This document shows, in pieces, positions 32,641 to 44,700 of a stretch of 64,000 bases of DNA (positions are counted from its first letter, which is position 1; each line of letters begins with the position of its first letter). The notes beneath the pieces are model-generated. The model saw only the letters and a list, made by a program, of their open reading frames with translations. It ran no database searches and was not told where the DNA came from. The stretch is from contig CM073886.1 of NCBI GenBank assembly GCA_037176705.1, forward strand, positions 11,182,501 through 11,246,500. The letters are read 5' to 3'. The stretch is from Molossus alvarezi (lineage: Eukaryota > Chordata > Mammalia > Chiroptera > Molossidae). A program made the translations under genes and the position numbers.

Positions 32641-33037
32641 CTTCACCTGGGGGTGGGGAAGATCGACCCCTCCTCAACCCTCTCCTGTCAGGACATCACC
32701 CGAATCCCACTCGTCCCGTCCCCTCCGCGCGGTGTCTGCCGGGACGGGGAGGAAGGCAGGGCCCGGGCTCCTTGCTTCGGCGCCAGCCCCTGCCGGTCCC
32801 TGCGGCACCCCTCGCCTGGGTTCCCTCCGTCCTCCTCTCTCCAGTCTCCCGCCCGTCCCTGCGGCACCCCTCGCCTGGGTTCCCTCCGTCCTCCTCTCTC
32901 CAGTCTCCCGCCCGTCCCTGCGGCACCCCTCGCCTGGGTTCCCTCCGTCCTCCTCTCTCCAGTCTCCCGCCCGTCCCTGCGGCACCCCTCGCCTGGGTTC
33001 CCTCCGTCCTCCTTTCTTCAGCCTCCTCTCCTCGCAG
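32629..33037 (+). other. Possible 5' UTR intron of SPNS1
   Basis: A donor-like ctggg/gtgagg at 32629 and a strong polypyrimidine tract ending in cag at 33037, about 50 bases before the ATG, would remove a 0.4-kb intron containing the 59-bp tandem repeat. Without RNA evidence the region could equally be one continuous 5' UTR. Confidence 0.35.
32796..33031 (+). repeat. 59-bp tandem repeat upstream of SPNS1 start
   Basis: Units begin gtccctgcggcacccctcgc at 32796, 32855, 32914 and 32973. The first three are nearly identical and the fourth diverges after about 40 bases. As 59 is not a multiple of three, the same peptides appear in turn in all three frames, which explains long open frames here that are not genes. 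Confidence 0.9.
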
Positions 33038-33087
33038 GTAGGATCGTCAGTGGGACCCGAGCGCGGGCGGGCGCGGCTCCTGGGACC

Positions 33088-36000
33088 ATGTCCGGGTGCG
33101 AAAACGAGCCCTTCCTCAGCCAGGCGGATGATACGGACGACGGGCCGGTGCCCGGCACCCCGGGATTACCGGGGTCCATGGGGAACTCGAAGTCCGAGAA
33201 CCCGGGGGTCCCGGACCGGCAGGAGCTGCAGCGCATCACGGGCGTGTCTGCGGGCCATTCGGCTCTCATAGTGGCCGTGCTGTGCTACATCAACCTCCTC
33301 AACTACATGGACCGCTTCACCGTGGCTGGTACTGACTTCTGGGAGGAAGTTAGGGGAGGGGAAGGGAGCGGGGTCCCGAAGGTGGGCTGGCCCCCGAAGC
33401 CCATCCTGAGTCTTCTTCCCAGGCGTCCTTCCGGACATTGAGCAGTTCTTCGATATCGGAGACAGTAGCTCCGGCCTCATCCAGACCGGTGAGTGAAGCT
33501 CCCTGCTGGGTACATACACAGCAGCTGTTTTGCCTTTTCTTATCCCAGTAGGGGCCACGTGCTGGCGCGCCTGGGGCCTCACGGATGGAGGAATAGTTGC
33601 CAGAGCTAGGGGGAGAGATGGCCTGGATTCTGCTCTGAAGCTGTTCTGGTTAGTTAGCATACCTACTTTAAAGAGGGAGTCAGCTTAGTGTGATGGTTAA
33701 GAGAGCCTGGGTTTAAATCTCAACATTCTACTCAGTGTGATGGTAGGCAAGGCCCTCGCCTCTCTCTTTCCTCATTGGCGAGATGGAAACTAATACAGCC
33801 CAGGTCACCTCATACTGCTGGGTGAGGATTAAATGAGGCAATGCCCGTGAAGTGTGTAGTGCAGTGCTGAACATGGTAGGCCAATAAATGACGACAGTAG
33901 AGGGCGTCTGAAATGGGGAGAGGTGAGCTTTGCTTGTTCAGAGCTTTGGGGTTTGTGAGAGGAAAGACAGGGCCAAATCCTCTTTTCCTTTCCTCCCTCC
34001 TTCATTCATTTCTTAAGTGTTCCTGAGCACCTATGTGCCAGGCTCTGGAGGAAGTGGAGATAACACCCACAGAACTTGTCCAAGACCTTTTATGCCTATT
34101 GTCTTCAAATCCTTCCATCAGCCAAGGAAGAAATGTTAATCTTATTTTATAGAGGAAGTAGTTAGTATTATCTACATTTTTATAAAGAAATTGAGGCTTG
34201 GAAAGAGTTAAGACTTGCCCAAGGTCACACAACAAGTTAGAGGCAGAAAAGGAATTTGAATCCAGGTCTTGCTCTTTGCTCTAGTCCAGGCCAATAAGGA
34301 ACTGGAAGTATTTAAGGCAAAGTCTAGAGAAATAAGAATGGAATCATAGGTCATGGTCTGTAAAACCATATTGAGTAAGAGAAGAAGCAAGTCTTTCTCG
34401 GCAGCCCCATTCACTTTTTCATCCAACACATGTTTATTGAGCACCTATTTTATGCTAGACCATGTGTTAAATAATGGAAACACAATCATGGTCAATACAG
34501 GCAAGATCATTGTGTTTATGGAGCTCACATTCTCCTGTGTCTGAGAGGCAACAGTCCATAAAAACCTAAGCTGATAGATAATGAGATACTTTTCCATAGG
34601 AATAAGTGTTATGTAAAAGAACACAGTAAATGTGGGAGACTGGATGTGTGGTGGTTGGGAAAGTGTCTGAGCTGGAGCCTAAACTTGCTAAGCTCTGTGA
34701 AGCTCAGGGTAGAAGAGAGAATGTTCCATATAGAGAGGGCAGCAGTTGCCACAAACCCTAAGATGGTATTGAGCTTGGCCATTGGACCATCGGGGTGCAG
34801 AGAAAGGAAAGATTGCGTATGAGGTTGGAGGGGTGGAGAGGGATTAGGGCAGACAGTGCACTGTGGGCCATGGTAAGGAGTTTGGATTTTGTTCTTGGCT
34901 GGATGGGAGGAAGTGACGAGTCAGCTGGGCCACCCATTCTACGATGAAAGGTTTGAAAGACATTCAAAATGGGGTTGGACTTCCCCAGGCAGGAAGCTCT
35001 GACAGTTTCAGGGTTGGGAGTTATTCCTATCCCCCCTCGCCACCCTCCCTGAGCTGGGGTGGGGTAGGGATCCTAGGGCTGGGCTGTGACTCTCTGCTTC
35101 CCCTCAGTGTTCATTTCCAGTTACATGGTGTTGGCACCTGTGTTTGGCTACCTGGGTGACAGGTACAATCGGAAGTATCTCATGTGCGGGGGCATTGCCT
35201 TCTGGTCTCTGGTGACACTGGGGTCGTCCTTCATCCCCAGAGAGGTGAGGCCCCATGATGGCTCCTGCTTCCAGTCCCCTTACTCCCCCATCAGTCTTTG
35301 CTTCTACTCTTTGGAGTCAAGGCAGACTGGGCCTGGGGACTTTTGCATCTTCCTTGGTCCATGCCATCTTACCCCCTGCTTGCCTGAGTTAATCTGCCCA
35401 CTCCATCCTTCCCCCTTTTTCTTTCAGAACCTCTTCATCATCCCCACTCCCCCTGACCATGAGTCCTTCCACTCACACCTAAACACTCACGTTTCTTTCT
35501 CTGCCATGGACAAGACCTTACCTAGACTGCCCTCTGCCCTCTGCCCCTTCCTGGTCAGACTTCCTGCAAGGCCCCCTTGGCCATGCTCCACCTGGGTGAA
35601 GGAGCAGCCAGGGAGAGGCTCTCACTTTGCCTGCACTTCCTCTAGCATGCCCCTTGAGACTGCCCGCCGAGCTGCCCCCACTCCAGTGCCAAAGTCAACA
35701 GTGGCCTCTCGGTTGCTAAATGTAGCTCCTACTTCCTAGTCCTCTGGCTCTGTTGACCCACTTCTTCATTCTGGAAACTCTCTTCCAACTTCTGTGACGC
35801 CGATCCTCTGGTTTGCCTCCTGCCTCCCTGGCTGTTGCTTCTTTGCTCCTTTGAAACCTCTGTTCTCCTCTCTGCCCCAGAACTCTGTCCTTAGCTCCAG
35901 GCACTCACTACACACTCTCCTTGGGTGATCGTACCGTGTCCCTAGCTTTGGGGGTCTTTGGTAGACAAATGAAACCCCGCTCAAGATCATAGTTCACTAT

Positions 36001-39000
36001 TGGGTGGGATAGGCAAAATAGAAATTAAGATTTATTTTGCACTTATTGGGCACAAGGTAATGAATAGACCTTTTATTGCCAATCCTTAAAATAGTTATGT
36101 GAACTAGTTGTTATTATCCCCCTTTTTCAGATTAGGAAACTGAGGCTCAGAGAGGTTAAGTTGCTTTCTCAAAGTCACAGCCAGTAAGTAGGGGAGCCAG
36201 GATTCAAGCTCAGGTCTGTCTGATTGTAAAACCCTGGCCTCTCCCACCGCCCCACCATCTCTCCAGAGCTGGCTGGTGAGGTGGGCTGGGAGGCTGGCTG
36301 TAGGGTGGGGTGCCACCCCCACCCCCGTCTCATTTCCCAGCAATTCTGGCTGCTCCTCCTGACTCGGGGCCTGGTGGGGGTCGGGGAGGCCAGTTACTCC
36401 ACCATCGCGCCCACCCTCATCGCTGACCTCTTCGTGGCAGACCAGCGGAGTCGGATGCTCAGCGTGTTCTACTTTGCCATCCCAGTGGGCAGGTGAGTGA
36501 GCCTGGGGCCTGCCTGGTGGGGAGCAGAAGGGCCTGGCACCGGGCATGACTGACCAGTTGTCCCTTCTCTCCCCTGCCTTTCCCCTAGTGGTTTGGGTTA
36601 CATTGCAGGCTCCAAAGTGAAGGATGTGGCTGGGGACTGGCACTGGGCTCTGAGGGTGAGTCTGGTCACAGCCTGGGGGAAGGTCAACAACTTTCTCACT
36701 GATTTTCCCCTTTGGACACGCCCTTTTTTGTTTGTTTGTTAATCCTCACCCGAGGATATTTTTCCATTAGATTTTTAGAGAGAGTGGAAGGGGGAGACAT
36801 GTGAGAGAGACACATCGATTGGTTGCCTCCTGATGGGGGCCAGGGAGCGAACCTGCAACCCAGGTCTGTACCCCTGACTGAGAATTGAATTGGAGACCCT
36901 TTGGTCCTCGGGCCAACACTATAACCACTGAACCAAACCGGCCAGGGCCAGACACCCCATTTTAAGGCAGTATTTACTCTGCCAAGCCTGCAAGAAGCCT
37001 GCCTGCCCCACCACAGGTGCTAGACAGAACTCTTGGTGGCAGGTGACAGAATTCCATTATAAAAGTGTAAGCCCCCAGATGGGACTGACTGTTTTGGCTC
37101 TCATAATGGAAAGCCCCAGGGTGAACTTCAGGTAAAGCTGGATCCAGGGCTCTCACAGTCACAGGAATTTGATCACCCTTTTCTTAACTCCGCGTTCCTC
37201 TGTGCTATTCTCATGCAAGTGAAAACTTCACATGTTTCTCTTCCCATTGAGAAACTTTGGCACCCTGGATCCTTGAGCAGTGGTCCTGGATAGTATCTGA
37301 TTAGGTGAACATGGGTCACATGCCTACCATTGATTGAATCAGCTCCCGAGGCCGGGGAAGTTAACACTCCTCTGCTTGGCCAGTGGGTTACAAGCCCTTC
37401 CCTATTTGAACCATATGAACTGAGAGAAGGGGGTGGGGAGTGGGGAGTGGTTTCCCCCCAAAAATTAGGATGCTGTTACCAAAGGGGAGCAGTTAGGTTT
37501 ACAGAAATGGGAATGGCCCTAGTGGCGCTCGCCCCTCCCCCCACGTGCAGTTCAGCTTCCTTGAGCAGACACTTACCCTGGTGTTTGAGGTCTTGGGGTC
37601 TGAGTTGCCTTTACATACCTTTCCTCTCTCCTAGCCCCAGGGGCTGAGTGTGTCTCTGCCTGTGCTGTCCTGAAGGCCACTCTTTCCCCAGGTGACACCT
37701 GGTCTGGGAGTGGTGGCTGTGTTGCTGCTCTTTCTGGTAGTACGGGAGCCGCCAAGGGGAGCTGTGGAGCGACACTCAGACTCACCGCCCCTGAACCCCA
37801 CCTCGTGGTGGGCAGATCTGAGGGCTCTGGCAAGAAAGTGAGTTTAAATCCTTCCTCACCCAACCTTTTAGATCCCAGGGGGACCCTGACAGCTGGGTTG
37901 AAATTTGTGTGGGGGTGGTCTTTGTTTTATTTAAAAAAAAAATTTTATTGATTGGTTTTAGAGATAGGAAGGAAGAGAGAGTGAGGGAGAGAGAAACAAA
38001 TGTTGATTTGTTGTTCCACTTATTTATGCATTCATTGGTTGCTTTTTGTAGGTGCCCTGGCCAGAGATCAAACCCATAACTTTGGCCTGTGAGGAGTATA
38101 CTCTAACCAACTGAGTGAGCCAGGCGCTGGCTGGGGCTGGTCTCTCTTATCTTTCATGTCTCCTGGCCCAAATTAGGGGCAGTAATTCAGTCACTACTGC
38201 CTCCTGTGGCAGATGCTTGAATTACAGGTCCTGATCCTGAGAGCCAGGGCAGCCCCACACCAGTGCCCTGACCTTATAAAAACAAGCCAGGAAGGGAGAA
38301 CAGCCCCGTACCTTGACACCTCAGTAGAGTCTGACTTCCTCCCTTCCAACTGTGTTTGCAGCCCTAGTTTTATCCTGTCTTCCCTTGGCTTCACTGCTGT
38401 GGCCTTTGTCACGGGCTCCCTCGCTCTTTGGGCTCCTGCATTCTTGCTGCGTTCCCGTGTGGTCTTGGGAGAGACCCCACCCTGTCTTCCTGGAGACTCT
38501 TGCTCTTCCTCTGACAGGTACCCAGATGGGGGCTGGGATGGATGGCCTGCAGGTGGCAGGGGATGGAGTGAGAAGTATGATTCAGACTCAGACAGAGAGT
38601 TTGAGCCCCAACTCCACAGGCCGTTTTCCTCTCCCAGAGTTCCAGTTTCCTGATCTGGGAAGTAGGTGATGGGAACTTTGTGAACCATGGGCTGCTGAGC
38701 CTGGATAGACCTGGGTTGTGAGGGTAGCTGGGATGACCATATTCCTCTCCAGGCCATAGGGCAGAGGCTAGGGGCCTATGCAGGGGGACAGACTAGTCCC
38801 CAACCCCTCTCCCTGTCCCCAGCCTCATTTTTGGGCTCATCACCTGCCTGACTGGGGTCCTGGGTGTGGGCCTGGGTGTGGAGATCAGCCGCCGCCTTCG
38901 CCGCTCCAATCCCCGGGCTGACCCGCTGGTCTGTGCTGCTGGGCTCCTGGGCTCTGCACCCTTCCTCTTCCTGTCCGTGGCTTGTGCCCGTGGTAGCATC

Positions 39001-40669
39001 GTGGCCACTTATGTGAGTAGCCAGCAGGTATCAAGGAGGGCTGGTTTGGGTCCAGGGTGAGGAACGGTACACTGGGGCAGGACTGGGGTCAACCAGCATA
39101 GTAGTTCAGAGCCAACTCTGGAGTGGGAAGTCCTGGTTTTGAATCTCAGGTCTTGCCCTTCCTGGCTGTGTGGCATTGGGTAAGTGACTTAATCTCTCTC
39201 TGTGCTGTTTCACCATCTATAAAAAGGGAATAATAATAGCTCCTGTTTCATAGGGGTGTTGTGAGGACTAAATGAGTTCATGGATGGGCCTCTATGTGTT
39301 TGCTCTGGTGATGAGATCAACCCTGTTCCCCCCAACCCCTTGGTTCTCCAGGTTTTCATCTTTATTGGGGAGACACTGTTGTCTATGAACTGGGCCATTG
39401 TGGCTGATATTCTGTTGGTGAGTAGGTGGGCCACTCCAGGGTTGGTCCAGAGGCTGCTGGGAGCAGGGAGTGGGTATGGGAGGCCTGATTTGCCTTGAAC
39501 TGTAGCCTTTACTCCTTCTTCAAAGCCCAGCCCTAGACTGACTTCAGCGCCCAGCCCCAGATGGACCTATAGTCTGGCTTACTCTACCCTTTACCCCAGT
39601 CACACCTCTGAGCTGGGGTTCAACTCTGACCTCAGCCTGGCCTGAGCCTTGGCCCCATCTTTGCCCCCTGTCTCCTGCCCCTCCTCCCCACAGTACGTGG
39701 TGATCCCTACTAGGCGCTCCACTGCTGAGGCCTTCCAGATCGTGCTGGCCCACCTGCTGGGTGACGCCGGGAGCCCCTACCTCATTGGCCTGGTGAGCAC
39801 TGCCCTCTTGCTGGGCCTGGGGTGGGGTTGGGCACTCTGCGTTTCTAACAGTGTTTGGTGGCCAGTGGCCTGAGCCTGGACTGAATTGGAAGGAGTGGCC
39901 CCACCTAGTCTTCCGTGTGGTCTGTGCCAGGCACCCCTCACCTTGGATGCTCAGCTAGATGGGAAGGATTTTGTCTGCAAGTTTCCATATGAGTCGTAGA
40001 CTCTCCCTGGAGGTCCAGACACCCTTCCTGTCTTGGCTCCAGTTCTTCTAGAATGTGGGGTACCCTCTCCCTCGTGCCCTCTCCAAGACTCTTTCTCCTG
40101 CTTTTCTTTCCTCGTCTCCCCACAGATCTCTGACCGCCTCCGCCGGAACTGGCCCCCCTCCTTCTTGTCCGAGTTCCGGGCCCTGCAGTTCTCGCTCATG
40201 CTCTGCGCCTTTGTGGGAGCTCTGGGCGGTGCGGCCTTCCTGGGCACCGCCATCTTCATTGAGGGTGACCGCCGCTGGGCCCAGCTGCACGTGCAGGGTC
40301 AGTTGGGCCTTCCCTCCGTCCGCGTGCAGCTCCTTGCCCAGCTTCATGACGCTGCCTGCTTGTTTGTTCATCCGTCTGTCTAGTCCTGTGTACCTAGCGT
40401 CTGTCAGTCCACAGCTCTCCTTGCATCCGGCTTCAGGTTTGCCTGGCCAACAGGCTGATGTCCCACTGTGTCCCCAGCTCTGGGCCCCATCCATTTCCTA
40501 CTGCCTTTTTGTCCCCTCCCAGGCTTTGTGTCTTATCTGCCCATCCAACCCTGGCTCCGACCCCTCCCCCCCAGGTCTGTTGCATGAGGCAGGGCCCGAA
40601 GATGACCGTATTGTGGTGCCCCAGAGAGGCCGCTCCACCCGGGTCCCTGTGTCCAGTGTGCTCATCTGA
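33088..40669 (+). CDS. SPNS1: Spinster homolog 1, lysosomal lysophospholipid transporter, 12 coding exons
   Basis: Coding exons: 33088-33328, 33423-33488, 35108-35244, 36341-36492, 36589-36655, 37692-37837, 38362-38517, 38823-39012, 39352-39417, 39694-39792, 40126-40297, 40575-40669. They join in phase to 528 aa, the same length as human. The ATG at 33088 opens an acidic cytosolic N-terminus containing FLSQADD. The first membrane segment (about residues 58-78) ends in NYMDRF; the MFS motif [11 protein letters not shown], is at residues 116-125. Further hydrophobic helices follow the 12-TM major facilitator pattern, and the tail ends PVSSVLI. Family knowledge: a late-endosome/lysosome proton-coupled exporter of lysophosphatidylcholine and lysophosphatidylethanolamine. 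No frameshift or premature stop is seen. Exon 4 starts QFW where human has HFW. Ves SINEs lie in introns 5 and 6. LAT follows with under 1 kb between transcription units. Confidence 0.96.
33680..33895 (+). mobile_element. MIR SINE, SPNS1 intron 2
   Basis: gtgatggttaagagagcctg, then tctttcctcattggcgagat, then ggtgaggattaaatgag in MIR order. Confidence 0.65.
34010..34290 (-). mobile_element. MIR SINE, SPNS1 intron 2
   Basis: gagcacctatgtgccaggct, then aaattgaggcttggaaagag, then ttgcccaaggtcacacaaca in antisense MIR order. Confidence 0.65.
34400..34960. mobile_element. Ancient LINE-like repeat, SPNS1 intron 2 (tentative)
   Basis: acatgtttattgagcaccta, then tttatggagctcacattctc, then catggtaaggagtttggatt, an order common to an ancient mammalian LINE (L2 class, not resolved). 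Confidence 0.4.
35245..36340 (+). other. SPNS1 intron 3: old repeat-like DNA and MIR
   Basis: 35440-35930 resembles a decayed dispersed repeat that I could not assign. 36040-36240 is an antisense MIR (ttaggaaactgaggctcaga; tcaaagtcacagccagtaag). Confidence 0.5.
36735..36948 (-). mobile_element. Ves SINE, SPNS1 intron 5
   Basis: Reverse, with tail atcctcacccgaggatat and most of the GA tract missing. Confidence 0.9.
37930..38132 (-). mobile_element. Older Ves-related SINE, SPNS1 intron 6
   Basis: Reverse copy of the ttgatttgttgttccactta variant. Confidence 0.82.
39095..39290 (+). mobile_element. MIR SINE, SPNS1 intron 8
   Basis: ctggctgtgtggcattgggt, then gtgctgtttcaccatctata, then gttgtgaggactaaatgag. 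Confidence 0.7.
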
Positions 40670-40889
40670 AGGGCCGATGCTCACCTACCTGCGCACCTAC
40701 ACAGCTGGTCTCCGACCCACCCCAGCAGGCTGCTGGGCCCAACCCACGGTCTGGCCCAGCTTCTCAGAGGAGCCTTGGGCCATGTTCCAGCTTCCACACT
40801 ACAGGGGCAGCCAAGGGCGGGCGGTGGGGGTCCAGGAGGGGATCCCCCTCCACTGGAGCAGCCCCAGGGGCTCGGTGCTATTTGTACTA

Positions 40890-40895
40890 AATAAA
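40890..40895 (+). promoter_or_regulatory. SPNS1 polyadenylation signal
   Basis: AATAAA 221 bases after the stop codon, in GC-rich DNA; the first canonical signal, giving a short 3' UTR before the LAT promoter region. Confidence 0.75.
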
Positions 40896-41399
40896 ATTTG
40901 TAGCCAGATTCCAACTGCCTGCTTGAGTTTCTGGGTGCTATTGACCACTGACCTCTGGAATTTAGGGGATGCCTCCTCTCCAGCCCCAGTGTTTCTGGTG
41001 GCTGTTGGGTCACTCCTGTGGGGCTTCTAGGGATCGGTGAACGAGGGTGGAGTGAGCTGGCTCTGTGTGACTATGAGTCACGCCCCGCCCCTGTTTCCCC
41101 TCGAGCCCGCCCCTCTTGGAAGGCCAACTAGGGTGAGGTGAGGGTGGGCCCTGTGCCCCTGTGCATTCCCGTGTCAGCCTCCCTCCTTGCCCACGGCGGT
41201 GGAGGCTACCCTGCTGGCGGGCCTGCAATTGTCTTGTCCTTTTCCCACTCGTATGAGTTGCCCCTTGTCCTGGAGACAAGTAGACTCTTCTTGAAGACCT
41301 TGGGGTGGCTCCTGAGGCCTCCTCCTCCCCTCCCCACTGGCGGGGTGGGGGTGGGAAGGAGGTGGGTGCAGCCGGCTGTGGAGCCTGATGATTTCCTGC

Positions 41400-41791
41400 C
41401 CTCACCCCGTGCTCACCACAGCTTCCTGCCTCAGGCGGGAGGGCAGGCACTGAGGAGAGGCGGGCGCCAGGCCGAGGGGCAGGTAGGCCTGGGTGCAGGG
41501 TCCATGCAGAGGCAGCTGGTGCCCCAGACTCCAGCCCAGGCCCTGGTCTGACTGCCCTGGGATCAAGGGTCTTCCAAAGCCAGGGCTGACCCCCAATCAG
41601 CCCAAGGAGGGAAAGGGATCCAGGGAGCCCTCCAGGAGGGTGCGGCTGCCTCCCCTCCCCCACAACACCAGGGTCCTAGCCTGGTGCTGCTGGGCCCCTG
41701 CTCCCCTGCTGCCCAGCCCGTGCTCTGCTGCAGCTCTGTCCTGGGGGGTGGACAGCGAGCAGCCGGGCCTGGTCCAAGCGCTGTCAGGCAG
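41400..41791 (+). promoter_or_regulatory. LAT promoter / 5' UTR region
   Basis: GC-rich DNA without a TATA box, between the SPNS1 polyadenylation site and the LAT ATG. The bases just before the ATG are probably 5' UTR. No individual site could be assigned firmly. Confidence 0.4.
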
Positions 41792-44700
41792 ATGGAGCTG
41801 GCCATCCCGCTCCCCTTGGTGCTGGGCCTCCTGCTGCTGCCCCTCTTGGCCGTGTTGCTGATGGCACTATGTGTGCGCTGCCGAGAGCTGCCAGGTGAGT
41901 GGGAGCTGACACAGGGATCCAAGCCCACTCCCCAGTCCCTCACTTCACCTAACTGGCTCCAACTCTGTCCTGTATGCAGACCGCTGAGAGCCCCTGACTC
42001 CCTTACCCTTTCCCCTCGCCACCCCCTTTTCCTGCCTCACTGGCCTTCTCTTCCGCAGACAGTGCTGCCTCCGATAGGTGAGTCTGCCCACCTGGGCTTG
42101 GCTGGTGTGGCTCCCTCAATGCCCTGTGCGGGGCTGGTCCTGGGGCCTCACCTGGTCTCTTACCAAGCTGTGTCTCTCCTGCCAGTTTGCCAAGTAGCAT
42201 CGTGATCAAACGGCCCCGTGAGTACATGGAGGGTCCTCTCCCTCGGGGGTAGGGAAGTGAGGCACCTGGCATGAGAGCAAGTGTGGGCCTTTGTTCAGGT
42301 TGCATCCTGTGGCTGCTCACATGGCCTTGGCCTGAGCCGGGATGGGGAAGGATGTGGGTGCCCTCAGACCTGTCCAGGGCACAGGGGCTTTAGGGAGTTA
42401 GTCCACCCTCCGAGGCCTTGATGAGGGTAGGGGCACTGTGTCTGGAGTCATTCCTTCAGCTTGGTCCTGTGTCCTCAGCCACACTAGCCCCCTGGCCACA
42501 GGGTATTTCCTACTCGCCTGTTACCTCCTATCCACCCTTGAGCCAGCCAGACCTGCTCCCTATCCCGTAAGTAACCCCTTTCCCTCCAAGCCCCCCTCTC
42601 CATTCCTCACCTCTTTGGATTGGGGGCTTCTTCCCTTGTTGTAACCCCTCTTGCCCCAGAGCCCTATCCTGAACATGACCTTTGACCTTTGACTCTCAGG
42701 AGATCCCCACAGCCCCCAGGGGGCTCCCACCGAATGCCATCCTCTCGGCAGGACTCAGACGGCAGTAAGCTGGAGCAGGACCCATGGGGCTGGGGCTCGG
42801 GCTGGCAGAGGATGTGCCCCATCTTACCTGACTCAGTCTCCCTCTCGCTCTTTCTCTCTAGCCAACAGTGTGGCAAGCTATGAAAATGAGGGTGTGTCTG
42901 GGACCCCGGTGCCCTGGTTGAGGGAGGCTGGGGCCTAACCTGGGCTATGCTGACCCATGTCATTACCCTAGAGCCAGCCTGTGAAGACGAGGATGAAGAC
43001 GAGGATGAGGACTGTCACAACGAGGGCTACTTGTGAGTGGCCAGGTGGGAGGAAGGGGCTGAGGCTGTGGTCCACACTCACCTGTCCCTTGACTTTCCCT
43101 CAGGGTGGTGCTTCCTGACACTGTCCCGGCCACCTGCACTGCCGTCCCAGCAGCTGCTGTGCCCAGCAAACCTGGCCTCCGAGACAGCGCCTTCTCCTGT
43201 GAGTCCTCTTTCTGACCACTCCAGCTACTGCCCCCTGCTCTTCTCTCACCTCTCGTGTCTCTGATGCTTGCTCTCTCTCGGTTTTCTCTCATCTTTTTCT
43301 AGAACTCTGTCCTTCAGATAGCGGACCTCCTGCTCCAGTCTTCTGATTTTCTCACTGTTTCTCTCCTCTGTCCTATCTCTTTGTCTTCTTTTATTGTCTG
43401 CAAGATTTCCTTGACTTTATTCTTTTTTGGCTCTGTTCCTTGACTCTGTTCTTTTATTTTGTCTCTCTTTTCTGAAAGCCCTTTCTTGATTCCTGAATGT
43501 TCCTTTTTCATAGCTTCCTGTTCTTGTTTCACGGGGTCAATATGATCTTGTAAATCTCAAAGGATATTGATTATAGGTTGTCTTTGTTTTTTTTGGGGTC
43601 TTTGTTCTTTTGGAATTTTTCTTCTGCTCCCTGCATTGTCTCAGTTTCCTTAGCACTGCTTTTCTCCCTTTGCTTTGGTCACCCCCTGTCTGTTAGGTGC
43701 TCTCCTCAGTGCCTCATAATCCTCAGTGTTCTGTTACTGTTCTTTGTCTATATACTGCTCTGGGCCATCACTGCTACACACTGGCTTCATTTGCTATTCC
43801 AGATCCCCGACTCATCACCTCTCTCCTGAGCTTCCAGACCATCTGTCAAAGTGCTTCTTTTCATTCATTCACTTATTCATTTGTGATATTTACTGGGTGT
43901 TTCTGATATAGCAGCTAACAAGGTAGAATCATGGTAAAAGAGCTAACATTACTGAGGACCTACTTTGCCCTGCTAAGAGTGTTACTTATATTAGTTTGTT
44001 AACCTCACATTTCCCAGGTGCTATTGAGCCTGTCCCTTCCCTCCCGTACCTCAGTTATCCCGTCTGTCTGACGGCAGGGTTTATTTATTTAACAGAGGCT
44101 TGCTTGGTAGCACTTACTGCTTAATACTTAAACTTAATACTCACCGCTTTAGTCCTCACAGCAACCCCATGAGATGGGTAGTTACTCATCCTACTTTACA
44201 GATGAGAAAACTGAGGCCCAGAGAGCTTGGGTAGCTTGTCTGAGATCACATGGTTAGTGCTGGAGCTGGATTTGAAACTGGGCAGTCTGGCTCCAAAGCC
44301 TGTCTTGTCCACATCCTCATAGGGAACCAAGTCAACACATAAAAGAACAAGATAATATCTTGACAATTTGTGTGCTACAAGGGACTAAGACAACAGTGGG
44401 GGTCAGGGCAGGTCTGGCTGAAGAGGAGGGGCCAGCTGGGCCGATGGTACCTCTGACTGGGCCCAGGCCTGCGTGCGGTCTCGCCCTCCACACATGCCAC
44501 CTAGCCCCACGGCTCTGAGCTGCTCGCCGTCTCCACCCCCCAACGCGGGGGCGCTGCTCGTGTCTGCTGTCTGTCCTTTCTTCCACAGTTGCATGTGCTG
44601 TAATCAGTTCTGGTCAGATTGCCCTGTTCCCCTCACTGCCGTGGACTTTGCCCCCTTTCAGGCCACGGACATGGCTGGTGCAGAGCACCCTCTGCGTCCC

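Noticed and set aside
32587..33271. Long open frames of up to 284 codons upstream of and overlapping SPNS1 exon 1
   Set aside because: They arise from the 59-bp repeat read in three frames; the SPNS1 start is the ATG at 33088.
41010..41663. 217-codon antisense open frame upstream of LAT
   Set aside because: GC-rich shadow frame with no recognisable protein.
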